Positions 32,827 through 43,076 are shown, counted from the stretch's first letter. The stretch: DNA of 64,000 nt from TMED8 sp038125725 (GCA_038125725.1 JAYPEK010000018.1:1-64000), one strand, 5' to 3'. Notes: generated by a model from the letters alone, not told the origin. Translations and numbers: made by a program.

Positions 32827-33840
32827 TCAAGGCGAAGTGGGATCGACGGCAAACCCACCGCTATGCTTGAACTCCTCCGTCGCCCGCACCAGGGCGCGGC
32901 GGATGCCGGGCTCCATCGCGGAATGGCCGGCATCGTCGATCACGCGCAGCACCGAACCCGGCCACGACAAGTGCAATTCCCGCGCCGTCACCATGGGACA
33001 GACCATGTCGTATCGGCCCTGCACGATGATGCCGGGGAGATGGCGAAAGCTGGCTACCCGGCCAAGCAGGTCTTGCTCCAGGAACATGTCGTTGACGAAG
33101 TAATGCGCCTCGATCCGCGACAGCGACAGCGACGTCGGACCGGTGGCGTTGGCGTTCGCGCCGGCGCTCACCCACGATGGCGGCCGCAGGGTCGAACAGG
33201 CAGATTCGAAAGCGTTCCAGGCCCTGGCTGCCGGTCCATAGACGGCGGAATCGTCGCTCATCAGGCGCCGGTGATAGGCGTCCAGCGGCCGGTCACGTTC
33301 TCCGTCGGGCAGGAATTCGATGAACCGCTGCCAGGTTTCCGGATAGACCGTATTGACGCCGCCGAAGAACCAGTCGAGTTCCCGGCGGCGGCCGAGGAAG
33401 ACGCCCCTGAGTACAAGACCCAGGCAGCGCTCGGCATGGTCGGCGGCGTAGGCGACCGCCAGCGTCGCGCCCCAGGAGCCGCCGAACACCAGCCAGCGCT
33501 CGATGCCGAGCGAGCGGCGCAGCGCCTCGATGTCGTCGATCAGGTGGCGGGTGGTGTTGTCCTGGGTTTCCGCATAGGGCTTGGAACGCCCGGCGCCGCG
33601 CTGGTCGAACAGAACGATCCGGTAGGCGTCCGGATCGAAGAAGCGGCGATGGTTCGATGCCGTCCCGGCGCCGGGGCCGCCATGCAGGAAGACCACGGGA
33701 ATGCCGTCGGGATTACCCGACTCCTCCCAATAGATCGAATGCAGACCATCGACCGCGAGCATGCCGTGCTGGCGCGGCTGGATTTCCGGGAACAGGTCCC
33801 GGTCGTTGCCGTCACCGGTTGCCGGGTCGCGCTCGGGCAT
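32827..33840 (-). CDS. pip: proline iminopeptidase
   Basis: 337 aa alpha/beta hydrolase: oxyanion 'VVFLHGGPGAGT', 'DQRGAGRSKPYAETQDNTTRHLI' (the Pip fingerprint), nucleophile Ser in 'VFGGSWGATLAVAYA', acid Asp in 'IIVQGRYDMVCP' and His in 'DDAGHSAMEPG'. It removes N-terminal proline from peptides in the cytoplasm. It shares a minus-strand run with a YtoQ-family gene three bases upstream. Function is well supported by motif order. Confidence 0.9.
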   Translation of the reverse strand: MPERDPATGDGNDRDLFPEIQPRQHGMLAVDGLHSIYWEESGNPDGIPVVFLHGGPGAGTASNHRRFFDPDAYRIVLFDQRGAGRSKPYAETQDNTTRHLIDDIEALRRSLGIERWLVFGGSWGATLAVAYAADHAERCLGLVLRGVFLGRRRELDWFFGGVNTVYPETWQRFIEFLPDGERDRPLDAYHRRLMSDDSAVYGPAARAWNAFESACSTLRPPSWVSAGANANATGPTSLSLSRIEAHYFVNDMFLEQDLLGRVASFRHLPGIIVQGRYDMVCPMVTARELHLSWPGSVLRVIDDAGHSAMEPGIRRALVRATEEFKHSGGFAVDPTSP

Positions 33841-33843
33841 GGC

Positions 33844-34308
33844 TCAGCCGAGCTTGCCGGTGAGCACGTAGCGGAGCACGCCGACCACCTGTTCGGGCGT
33901 CTCCGCCACTGCCAGCGCGGCGCCGTCGACTTCCTTCAGGGGATGCGTCAACTCCGGGTCATGCAACGTAATGATCGGGGTGCCGAGTGCATGCGCGTAG
34001 CCGGCATCGAACGCCGCGTTCCATTGCCGGTATTTGTCGCCGAAGCGCACCACGACGACATCGGCGCGCTCGATCATGGTCTGGGTGCGGATGGCATTGA
34101 CCCGGGCGCCCTTGTGATCCTTCCAGAACGCCTGGTCCTCGTCGCCCAAAATGGAGACGCCGCAATCGTCGCTGGAGGGATGATCGGTCACCGGGGCGAG
34201 GAACTCGATATCCAAGCCGGCGGCCTCGCAGGCGGCTTCGATCTGCTCGCGCCAATCGGTGTGAATCTCGCCCGACAGATAGACGCTCAATTCCATGCTC
34301 TGACTCAT
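33844..34308 (-). CDS. YtoQ-family protein
   Basis: 154 aa (151 from the second ATG). It opens 'LSVYLSGEIHTDWREQIEAAC' and has 'FLAPVTDHPSSDDCG' and 'RADVVVVRFGDKYRQWNAAFDAGYAHALGTPIITL'. The family is conserved but uncharacterised; its layout recalls nucleoside 2-deoxyribosyltransferase-like folds. It lies three bases upstream of pip and probably shares a transcript. No membrane or signal features are seen. Confidence 0.8.
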   Translation of the reverse strand: MSQSMELSVYLSGEIHTDWREQIEAACEAAGLDIEFLAPVTDHPSSDDCGVSILGDEDQAFWKDHKGARVNAIRTQTMIERADVVVVRFGDKYRQWNAAFDAGYAHALGTPIITLHDPELTHPLKEVDGAALAVAETPEQVVGVLRYVLTGKLG

Positions 34309-34340
34309 GTCAGGAAACTCCTTCGTTTATGCCCGGCCGC

Positions 34341-35186
34341 CTAGCGGTGCAGGCCGGCGACGATTTCCGTATACCCCGGCCTGTCCGGTTCGACAAACCC
34401 ATGGCGCACCAGGAAGTCGATCACGACCAGGGCCGAATTGAACTTGAACATGCCCGGCTTGGCCACTTCTTCCATGACTTTCGCCATCGGCCAGAGCATG
34501 AACTCGGCGACCTCGCCGTCCTCGTTCATCGGCGTCACATCGGCCGGCAATTCGAGGTCGTAGACGAACAGCACGTCGTTCCTGAGCCCCTCGTCGCGCT
34601 CGGTCAGGTAGGAGACGGCACCCGCCGGGCGGGCGGTCTCGGCCAGTTCCGCGGCGAGCCCAGCCTCTTCCTTGCATTCCTTGACGACGTTCTCCGCAAG
34701 CCCCAGGCCCGACGGCTGGCCGCCGGCGACCATCTGGTCGAGCAGCCCCGGTCCGGTCGGCTTGGTCAGGCTCCTGCGCCCGATCCACATGGCCGGGCCC
34801 TCAGCCCCATCGACCCAGCCGTTGACGTGCACCCCATAGCCGCGCAGCCCGAAGAACGGCACCGCGGCGCGTTCCAGGTCGAACAGCACCGGGTCGTCGA
34901 ATGCCGCCGCCACCGGATAGAGCTCGTCACGCCAGCCCAGCACCAGGGCACGATCACGCAGTTCCTCGGCGACGGCGCGCATGGCATCCGTGCGCGCTAG
35001 GCGGCCCTGGATGCGGGGATCGAGCTGGATTTCATCGCCCGGAAACAAAAAGACATCGGCGAAATCCGCCAGTTCAACCACCGCCTCCGCGCGGATATGG
35101 CCAATGGCGATATCGTCGACGACGAACCGACGGAATCCGGCGGGATCGTATTGGGTGCAATCGCGGACACGGTCGAGCAGGCTCAT
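34341..35186 (-). CDS. DUF4743 / Nudix hydrolase (Tnr3-like)
   Basis: 281 aa from ATG 35186. The N-terminal ~110 residues match the DUF4743 extension of fungal/bacterial Tnr3-like Nudix proteins ('GYGVHVNGWV' leads into the Nudix fold). The C-terminal Nudix domain has 'VAGGQPSGLGLAENVVKECKEEAGL', a variant Nudix box with the catalytic Glu pair. Relatives hydrolyse oxidised thiamine pyrophosphates or similar pyrophosphates. It is divergent from the FliG-C-like gene. An upstream in-frame ATG at 35267 would overlap that gene's start and is less likely. Confidence 0.85.
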   Translation of the reverse strand: MSLLDRVRDCTQYDPAGFRRFVVDDIAIGHIRAEAVVELADFADVFLFPGDEIQLDPRIQGRLARTDAMRAVAEELRDRALVLGWRDELYPVAAAFDDPVLFDLERAAVPFFGLRGYGVHVNGWVDGAEGPAMWIGRRSLTKPTGPGLLDQMVAGGQPSGLGLAENVVKECKEEAGLAAELAETARPAGAVSYLTERDEGLRNDVLFVYDLELPADVTPMNEDGEVAEFMLWPMAKVMEEVAKPGMFKFNSALVVIDFLVRHGFVEPDRPGYTEIVAGLHR

Positions 35187-35255
35187 AAGGTTTTGATTTT
35201 CCGGTTCCTGCGTTAGACTCGAAGCCAAGGATAAGAAGCGGGACCGACGGGCCTC

Positions 35256-35702
35256 ATGCGAATACACGTTTCGAAAGACCTGACCGGAACGTTCGTCATC
35301 TCCTTTGACGATACAATGGTGACGCTGAGCGGCAAGGATCTCAAGATTCTACTGCTCGAGATCATGCAGGCCTTCGGCTCAACCGGTCAGGACGCCATCA
35401 AGGAAACCAACCGCGAGCGGTTCTTCGCCCGCGTCCGCGAGGCCGACGACATCAGCCTGCAGACGCTCATTCAGGTGGCGGAACACGACGACATGGTGAC
35501 CCTGGTGAAGCTGGCGGAAAACGACGACGTGGTGCTGCAAAAGCTGTTCATCAACATGAGCACCAACAACCGCAAGATATTCGAGGAAGACGCCGAATAC
35601 AGGTTCCGCGAGGCGGTGCCGTCGGACGACGCCGACCTCGCCCTGCTGCGGCTCACGCAAATCTGCGACAACCTGCGCGACCAAGGCCGCGCAGATCTCT
35701 AG
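35256..35702 (+). CDS. small protein with FliG C-terminal-like helical domain
   Basis: 148 aa. The stretch 'LVKLAENDDVVLQKLFINMSTNNRKIFEEDAE' followed by 'LALLRLTQICDNLRDQGRADL' follows the pattern of the FliG C-terminal domain (charged helix, Lys-Ile/Leu-Phe-x-Asn-Met-Ser, then the terminal helix ending in a short Gly-Arg-Ala/Glu tail). The FliG N and middle domains are absent and there are no flagellar genes nearby. A stand-alone paralogue with a new role, such as a motor or scaffold regulator, is inferred. It is transcribed away from the Nudix gene. Confidence 0.55.
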   Translation: MRIHVSKDLTGTFVISFDDTMVTLSGKDLKILLLEIMQAFGSTGQDAIKETNRERFFARVREADDISLQTLIQVAEHDDMVTLVKLAENDDVVLQKLFINMSTNNRKIFEEDAEYRFREAVPSDDADLALLRLTQICDNLRDQGRADL

Positions 35703-35719
35703 CCGCTACCTATAACCGA

Positions 35720-36082
35720 TCAAGCGACGCTGGAACGCCGTCCATCGCGGGTGGTCTTCACGTAGGCGCGCTTGCAGTGCTCCTCGCAGTAGGGCTTGCC
35801 CGGCACGTTGGGGCTGCCGCAGAAATGGAAATCATCGGTGCCCGGCTCGCCTTCCGGCCACGAGCACATGCTCGGGCGAAGCGAGGCCAAGTCGATGATT
35901 TCCGCCGGCCGCGGCTTTTGCTTGATGGGGGAGCCCCGCTTCGGCAGGCCGAGGCGATGCACCTTGCCGACGACGGCATTCTTGGTGACGCCGAGACGCT
36001 CCCCGATGGCGCTGGTGGAGAGACCTTCGTTCCAAAGGGCGATCAACGCGCTGACGCGCTTGGGTGTCCATTCTTCGCTCAT
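35720..36082 (-). CDS. gcrA: GcrA cell cycle regulator
   Basis: 120 aa. It opens 'EEWTPKRVSALIALWNEGLSTSAIGERLGVTKNAVVGKVHRLGLPKR', the DNA-binding helix-turn-helix of GcrA, and ends with the C-terminal sigma70-contact region including 'CSWPEGEPG' and 'CGSPNVPGKPYCEEHCKRAY'. It is shorter than Caulobacter GcrA because the central linker is reduced. GcrA activates transcription from promoters carrying CcrM-methylated GANTC sites and is restricted to Alphaproteobacteria, so it is also a taxonomic marker. Confidence 0.93.
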   Translation of the reverse strand: MSEEWTPKRVSALIALWNEGLSTSAIGERLGVTKNAVVGKVHRLGLPKRGSPIKQKPRPAEIIDLASLRPSMCSWPEGEPGTDDFHFCGSPNVPGKPYCEEHCKRAYVKTTRDGRRSSVA

Positions 36083-36402
36083 ATTATTTTTTCTTTCACG
36101 ATGGCATATATCTTGGGGGAAATGCCTCGAAATACGCCGTGAAAACCTCCTTATCGTCCGAATTCACCAAAATCGCCCAGGGATTTGACCGAAAAACATA
36201 CGAAATACGCGGCTCGATCCCGGCCAATATACAAGATGTTGCGCGGGGATCAACATGTTGATTCGCTGAAAGCGGTGGAAAACTCCGGCTTTTGCGCTGG
36301 GAAGGCGCCTGCCGGCATGATATTTTTGGGCGTATTTCTAAGGATTTTCGGGGCGGCGCATTCGGCTGATCAGGCCCGTCCGGTTATGGGAGAACAGGTG
36401 TC
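36083..36402. promoter_or_regulatory. divergent intergenic region, gcrA / methylmalonyl-CoA mutase
   Basis: 320 AT-rich bases with no supportable gene. It contains one GANTC site (GATTC, 36260-36264) and several T/A runs suited to promoters. No cobalamin riboswitch consensus was recognised although the downstream enzyme is B12-dependent. A GGGAG precedes the mutase ATG. Confidence 0.45.
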
Positions 36403-38556
<2,154 letters not shown>

Positions 38557-38578
38557 CACCGGCCAGCAAGACATCATT

Positions 38579-38617
38579 GGGCGGCCCCGGCCGATCGGCG
38601 GGGCCGCCTTTTTCTTT
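38579..38617 (+). terminator. rho-independent terminator of methylmalonyl-CoA mutase gene
   Basis: GGCGGCCCCG / CGGGGCCGCC perfect 10-bp stem with a 9-base loop, followed directly by TTTTTCTTTT. It lies 23 bases after the stop codon, and ten bases before the end of the convergent capsid gene. Confidence 0.9.
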
Positions 38618-38626
38618 TCCGCCTAC

Positions 38627-39568
38627 CTACCGCGCCCGCGCTTGCGCAACACCGTCACCGCCGAACGGGAACGCCGCAAAGGCAAGGTAGATCATCGTGT
38701 GGCCGGAGCCGTTCAGTTGGTCATCCGTCGTCCGGATTTTGAAGCCGTCGGCGGTGAAGTCGATATACCGGGCCGTCCCACCGGCCTCCACCTGCGTATC
38801 GTCGGCGCGCAGCATGTTGTTGATGAAGAAGGCCGCCCGGTCGCCGTGCCAGGTGACATCGGAGGTGACGTCCTTGCCGATGGCATGGCCGATGGCGGTC
38901 TTGTGGTACCAGTAGCAGTAACGGATGGAAGAGCCGTCCTTGGTCAGGCCCGAATGCGGCATCCACAGCGTGCCCAGCCAGCGCTTAGCCTGGGTGCCTT
39001 TCCACGGCAGTTCGTCGTCGCCGATATAGTCGGCGTTGGCGAACTCATCGATGCCGAGCAGATCCGACCACTGCTTCCAGCCGATGACGGCATAGCGCTC
39101 GCCGTCGTCCGGTACGTCGGCCTCGCCCAGCAGTTCGAAGGCTTCCAGCACTTTGGTCTTGGTCAGGCCGTCGGAGCCGTCGCCGGCGTAGTTGGTCGAG
39201 GTGTCGAGCTTCTCGATGATCAGCTCGTCGGTCTTGCGGCCAAGCGCATAGGCGCCGGCACGGATGGTCACCTGGCGCTCGTTGTTGGCCATCTTGATCT
39301 CGTCCAGGGTGTCGACCCAGTCGCCGGCATAGAAGTCCGCCAGCGTGCACTCGGCGGGCGAGTGGTCGATGTTCATCACCGGCACCTTGCCGTGACGGGC
39401 CTTGGTCGAGGCCGTGCCCTTGCCCACCTTCTGGAAGGTCGTGGACGAGCCCTTGATATCGTTCTTCGTCCGCACCGTGTTCCGAAGCTTGGAGCCCGTA
39501 CGCTGGTACTCCAAATGCACGTCGGTCTGGAAGTGCTTGACGAAGGATTGTTCGACGGATGTGGACAT
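38627..39568 (-). CDS. phage major capsid protein with tail-fibre-like C-terminus (chimera)
   Basis: 313 aa. Residues 1 to ~258 follow the podovirus-type capsid family (opens 'SVEQSFVKHFQTDVHLEYQ'; 'DKxELIIEKLD'-type helix; 'CYWYHKTAIGHAIGKDVTSDV', then 'AAFFINNMLRADD'). In that family the protein ends soon after. Here it continues from about residue 264 with 'TARYIDFTADGFKIRTTD' and 'YLAFAAFPFGGDGV', which is the usual end of phage tail-fibre/structural proteins. I read it as an in-frame fusion made by deletion of the genes between. GGAGGAGAC precedes the ATG. Neighbours on the right are scaffold and portal. Confidence 0.75.
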   Translation of the reverse strand: MSTSVEQSFVKHFQTDVHLEYQRTGSKLRNTVRTKNDIKGSSTTFQKVGKGTASTKARHGKVPVMNIDHSPAECTLADFYAGDWVDTLDEIKMANNERQVTIRAGAYALGRKTDELIIEKLDTSTNYAGDGSDGLTKTKVLEAFELLGEADVPDDGERYAVIGWKQWSDLLGIDEFANADYIGDDELPWKGTQAKRWLGTLWMPHSGLTKDGSSIRYCYWYHKTAIGHAIGKDVTSDVTWHGDRAAFFINNMLRADDTQVEAGGTARYIDFTADGFKIRTTDDQLNGSGHTMIYLAFAAFPFGGDGVAQARAR

Positions 39569-39701
39569 CTGTCTCCTCCTTCAATCCGTGATCCTTGTCG
39601 CGATTGCGATGGGTTGCGGTTCGGGTCGCGAAGCCGGCGTTGTCGCCCGGGTTGCGGCCGGCGCTTGCGCGCGGCCACCCGAGTGGCGCCGAGCCTCCGG
39701 G

Positions 39702-39735
39702 CCCCGCCCGTGCCTGACCCAAGGCACGGGCGGGG
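39702..39735. repeat. long perfect hairpin in capsid / MBL-DHH gap
   Basis: CCCCGCCCGTGCCT / AGGCACGGGCGGGG, a 14-bp perfect stem with a 6-base loop inside the 290-bp gap between the divergent capsid and MBL-DHH genes. There is no T-run on either side, so it is a structural element, protein site or degraded terminator. Nothing else in the gap was recognised. Confidence 0.6.
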
Positions 39736-39858
39736 TTATCCGAAGGTCAAAAAATCAGTGAGCGATGTGGTTCCCTCTCGGGTTCATCTGCATTATGTTG
39801 TTATCGCTTCCGGCACCCGGGGGCGGGGAAGCGACGAAAGAACAACGAGCGTTCACGC

Positions 39859-41769
39859 ATGATCTGCCAGACGATCTATAAAAAGGGCGACCACGAGTGG
39901 CTGGTCTTCGGCCAGGACCCGGAAAAGCCCGCGAACCTTGCCGACACCAATCAGGTCCTGATCGTCGACGGCGGCGAGGCCATGCTGGTCGATCCCGGCG
40001 GCTTCGAAACCTTCCCGTCGGTCCTCGCCGCGCTGACCGAGCGCATCCCCGTCGAGGCCGTGAAGCGCATCTTCCTGAGCCGCCCCGATCCCGACGTGGC
40101 CTCTTCCGTGCCGCTCTGGCTGCGTGTCTGCGCGGGCAGCGTCGATGTGGTCACATCAGGGCTTTGGCAGGACGTGGTGACGCACCTGGATGCCGCCTGC
40201 TCGGTGACGCCGATCCCCGACGAAGGCATGGACATCCCCGTCGGCGGCCATGTCTCGCTGACCGCCATTCCCGCGCACTACCTGCCGTCCTCGGGCGGCT
40301 TCCATCTTTATGACGCGGAAGCGCGCGCGCTCTATACAGGTGCCGTCGGTTCCGCCGTGGCGCCGCCGGAAGGCTGGAACGGCTACGTGGTGCAGGACTT
40401 CGACGCCCACACCGAATTGATGCGTGCCTGGCATGAACGCTGGATGCCGTCGGACGCGGCCCGCGACGCCTGGATTTCGCAGGTCGCCAGTCTCGACCTG
40501 GACCTGTTGGTGCCGCAGCGCGGCATGGTGTTCAAGGGCGACAACGTAGCGCGCTTCATCGACTGGTTCGCCGGCCTCCGGCTCGGCAGCGCCGTCTCCG
40601 CCGCCATGCCGGCCGCCGCCCTGGAACCGAGTTCGCCCGACCAGGACTTGATCGACGAGATCGCCGGCCTACAGGAACGCACCGAAGCGGCGCCCGAAGC
40701 CGAACCGGAATACGAGCCCGAAATCGAACCCGCCCCGCAAGTGGCGGCGGAAGAACCCGATACCGATTTCGACGACATGTTCGCCGAGCTTCTGGGGACA
40801 CCGAAGGACGAGTGGGTCGCCCCCACCGGCGATCCGGAACCCGGTGCCGGTTACCGGCTGGTCACCCGCAGCGATTTCGACGGTCTGGTCTGCGCCGTGC
40901 TGCTCGAGCAACTGGAGATGATCGACGACATCCTGTTCGTGCACCCGAACGACATGCAGGAAGGCCGGGTCGACATCCAGCCCACCGACATCACCACCAA
41001 CCTGCCCTACGTGCCCGGCTGCTATCTCGCCTTCGACCACCACCTGAGCGAGATCAAGCGCCTGGGCCAGAAATTCGAAAACCACATCATCAACCCGGAC
41101 GCACCGTCGGCGGCACGTGTGGTCTATGAGTACTACGGCGGCCAGACCGGATTCCCCAAGGTTCCGGTCGACCTGATGGAAGCCGTCGACAAGGGCGACG
41201 CGGCGCAGTTCGACATGGACGAGGTGCTCTATGCCGACGGCTGGCCGCTGCTGAATTTCGTCATGGACTCGCGCACGGGCCTGGGTCGTTTCCGCGGCTT
41301 CCGCATCCCCAACTACGAGTTGATGATGAGCCTGATCGAGTGGTGCCAGGAATATCCGGTGGAGCAAATCCTGGAACTGCCGGACGTCAAGGAACGCGTC
41401 GATCTCTACCGCGAACAGGAACCGCTGTTCAAACAGCAGATCGAGCGCTGCACCATGGTGCACGGCAACCTCGCCGTTCTCGACCTGTTGGAGGAAGAGA
41501 CCGTCTACGTCGGCAACCGGTTCATGATTTACGCGCTGTTCCCCCAGTGCAACATCTCCATGCATGTCATGTGGGGCCGCGATAAGCAGAACGTCGTCTA
41601 CGCCGTCGGCAAGTCGATCTTCGATCGCTCGTCGAAAACCAATGTCGGCGAGTTGATGCTGCAATACGGCGGCGGCGGCCACGGCGCCGCCGGCACCTGC
41701 CAGTCCGATCCGGCCATGGCCGAAATCGTCAAGCAGGCGCTGATCGCCAAGATCAACGACGACGGTTAG
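39859..41769 (+). CDS. fusion of degenerate oxygen-binding di-iron (MBL/ODP) domain and DHH-DHHA1 phosphoesterase
   Basis: 636 aa. Residues 1-240 follow the ODP-type MBL fold ('TNQVLIVDGGEAMLVDPGGFE', 'LSRPDPDVASSVPLW', 'AHYLPSSGGFHLYD', 'PQRGMVFKGDNVARFIDWF'). However, expected metal ligands are replaced: Arg75 where 'HQDPD' is usual, Ala162 where the Asp of 'TGDIG' is usual, and Arg221 for His in 'PQHG'. Residues ~255-325 are an acidic, Pro/Glu-rich linker. Residues 333-636 are a DHH family phosphoesterase: 'TRSDFDGLVCAVLL' (339-342 DFDG), 'AFDHHLSE' (393-395 DHH) and the DHHA1 'YGGGGHGAAGTC' (604-614). The gene is intact, lies antisense between phage scaffold and capsid genes, and its function is unknown. 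Confidence 0.78.
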   Translation: MICQTIYKKGDHEWLVFGQDPEKPANLADTNQVLIVDGGEAMLVDPGGFETFPSVLAALTERIPVEAVKRIFLSRPDPDVASSVPLWLRVCAGSVDVVTSGLWQDVVTHLDAACSVTPIPDEGMDIPVGGHVSLTAIPAHYLPSSGGFHLYDAEARALYTGAVGSAVAPPEGWNGYVVQDFDAHTELMRAWHERWMPSDAARDAWISQVASLDLDLLVPQRGMVFKGDNVARFIDWFAGLRLGSAVSAAMPAAALEPSSPDQDLIDEIAGLQERTEAAPEAEPEYEPEIEPAPQVAAEEPDTDFDDMFAELLGTPKDEWVAPTGDPEPGAGYRLVTRSDFDGLVCAVLLEQLEMIDDILFVHPNDMQEGRVDIQPTDITTNLPYVPGCYLAFDHHLSEIKRLGQKFENHIINPDAPSAARVVYEYYGGQTGFPKVPVDLMEAVDKGDAAQFDMDEVLYADGWPLLNFVMDSRTGLGRFRGFRIPNYELMMSLIEWCQEYPVEQILELPDVKERVDLYREQEPLFKQQIERCTMVHGNLAVLDLLEEETVYVGNRFMIYALFPQCNISMHVMWGRDKQNVVYAVGKSIFDRSSKTNVGELMLQYGGGGHGAAGTCQSDPAMAEIVKQALIAKINDDG

Positions 41770-41927
41770 TCCTCTTCCCGATCAGCAGTCACCGGCAATT
41801 CACTATCCGGGACTTCAAACAGATAAACCTCGGCATCGAGCAGGTAGGTCTCGACCGCCGCCACCATGGCGTCGTCCATGAACGCGGTCGGCATCTCCGG
41901 GGCCGGCTCTTGTTTTACATCGGTCAT
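41766..41927 (-). CDS. small acidic hypothetical protein
   Basis: 53 aa from ATG 41927 with GGAAG upstream; not recognised. It is very acidic (ends 'PDSELPVTADREED') and helical in the middle ('MDDAMVAAVETYLLDAEVYLFE'). Its last four bases overlap the convergent MBL-DHH gene. It lies after a strong terminator that closes the scaffold gene, so it must have its own promoter if expressed. It could be a phage remnant. Confidence 0.4.
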   Translation of the reverse strand: MTDVKQEPAPEMPTAFMDDAMVAAVETYLLDAEVYLFEVPDSELPVTADREED

Positions 41928-41961
41928 TTCGCTTCCTTTCCGGCAGGCATACCCGCGCATA

Positions 41962-41995
41962 GAAAAAGGGCGGCGCCGGTGTGACGGCGCCGCCC
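41962..41995 (-). terminator. rho-independent terminator after phage scaffold gene
   Basis: On the minus strand GGGCGGCGCCG / CGGCGCCGCCC makes a perfect 11-bp stem with a 6-base loop, followed by TTTTT. It lies 39 bases after the scaffold stop and would block transcription from scaffold into the capsid gene. Confidence 0.88.
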
Positions 41996-42033
41996 ATTGC
42001 ATCGGCCGGAAACAGGTTCCGGCGCATCCGGTC

Positions 42034-42750
42034 TCAATCCGGGTAAAGGCGCTCGAACCCGGCCTTCACCCGCTGCACGATGGCCGGGTCGTGGTCGCGC
42101 CAGTACTTGGGATCGTTCATCAAGGCGCGCAGCCCGGCTTCCGATTCCGGCGCGCCGGCAGCGCCGCCCTGGCGCAGGATTTCGGGCTCGCGCCTGGACA
42201 TCATGTCGTGTAGCGTATTGACGCCGTCGAATGTCGCCGACAGCCCCCTGTACACTTCGTCCGAGAGGTTGGCCTTGCCCCAATCCCGGAGCTGACCGGA
42301 AATTTCCTGCCAACGGTGTTCCCCGCCGAAGTGCTGTGCCAATTTCTCGGTCTCCGTCCGGGTGACGAATTCGGATGCCATTTCAGCCACCATCGGCGCC
42401 AGGTATTCGCCCGCCAGGTCGTAAACCAACTGAGCCTGGTCTTGGGAAAAGCCGGCTTCGAACAGGCGCTGGTTGACGGCCGCGTCGGTGCCGGGAGCAC
42501 CCTCCTGAGTTTCGATGGCATAGCCGTCGGGGCTTTCCGGCATGTCGATAATTTCCGCAGCGCCGAGCTTCTGTTCCAGCGCAAGGTAGGAATTGACCAG
42601 GGCATCGGCGCGGAGCGACTGTGCATCTTCGTCCCAGAATTTTTCCGGCAGCCCCTGCGGGCGCTGGCCTTCAATGGCGACGGTAGTTTTCGGTTCGGCC
42701 GCCACCGGGGTGTCGGGCTGCACTTCGGCTTCGATGATCGCTTCGGTCAT
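42034..42750 (-). CDS. phage capsid assembly (scaffold) protein
   Basis: 238 aa, acidic and helical. The N-terminal part has 'RPQGLPEKFWDEDAQSLRADALVNSYLALEQKLG', the usual start of scaffold proteins of T7-like and related podophages ('PEKFWD...ALxxSYxxLExKLG'). The remainder is predicted helix. Scaffold proteins direct procapsid assembly and leave before DNA packaging. It overlaps the preceding small gene (ATGA) and is followed by a terminator. In intact phages the capsid gene would follow directly. Confidence 0.82.
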   Translation of the reverse strand: MTEAIIEAEVQPDTPVAAEPKTTVAIEGQRPQGLPEKFWDEDAQSLRADALVNSYLALEQKLGAAEIIDMPESPDGYAIETQEGAPGTDAAVNQRLFEAGFSQDQAQLVYDLAGEYLAPMVAEMASEFVTRTETEKLAQHFGGEHRWQEISGQLRDWGKANLSDEVYRGLSATFDGVNTLHDMMSRREPEILRQGGAAGAPESEAGLRALMNDPKYWRDHDPAIVQRVKAGFERLYPD

Positions 42751-43076
42751 TGGGATTCTCCTTCCGTTTCGTGGTTACTGTCGAAGTTCGACGCCGGCAC
42801 GCCGCGCCCCTCGGCCACGAGCGCTTCCAGGTAACGGACCAACTGACGCTGGCCTTCAAGGTGGCGAAGCTGGGCTTCCGGCGCCGTCGGCCCGAGCGCG
42901 CGTTCCAGCGTCAAGGCCCGCAGATACCCGATCAGGCGGTTGCCGTCGCGCCCGCGAAAGCACCTGGCCGCCAAGGCCGCTAGTTGGTCGCGCAGCAGTG
43001 GCTTCGCCGTTTCAGGCGAGTCGGGGCCTTCCGCCGCTTGGAACCAATCCCAGCCGTCGTGATCAAAGCCCGGCAT
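42747..43076 (-). CDS. small phage protein between portal and scaffold
   Basis: 109 aa from ATG 43076 (another ATG at 43091). 'LLRDQLAALAARCFRGRDGNRLIGYLRALT' and 'RHLEGQRQLVRYLEALVAEGR' are helical and resemble the small Bbp19-like/unknown proteins found between portal and scaffold genes in podophages. It overlaps the end of the portal frame and the start of scaffold, consistent with a compact phage transcript. No function is known to me. Confidence 0.6.
   Translation of the reverse strand: MPGFDHDGWDWFQAAEGPDSPETAKPLLRDQLAALAARCFRGRDGNRLIGYLRALTLERALGPTAPEAQLRHLEGQRQLVRYLEALVAEGRGVPASNFDSNHETEGESQ

Noticed and set aside
39702..39735. Hairpin as a terminator of the MBL-DHH or capsid gene
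   Set aside because: It lies upstream of both start codons and lacks a T-run on either strand.
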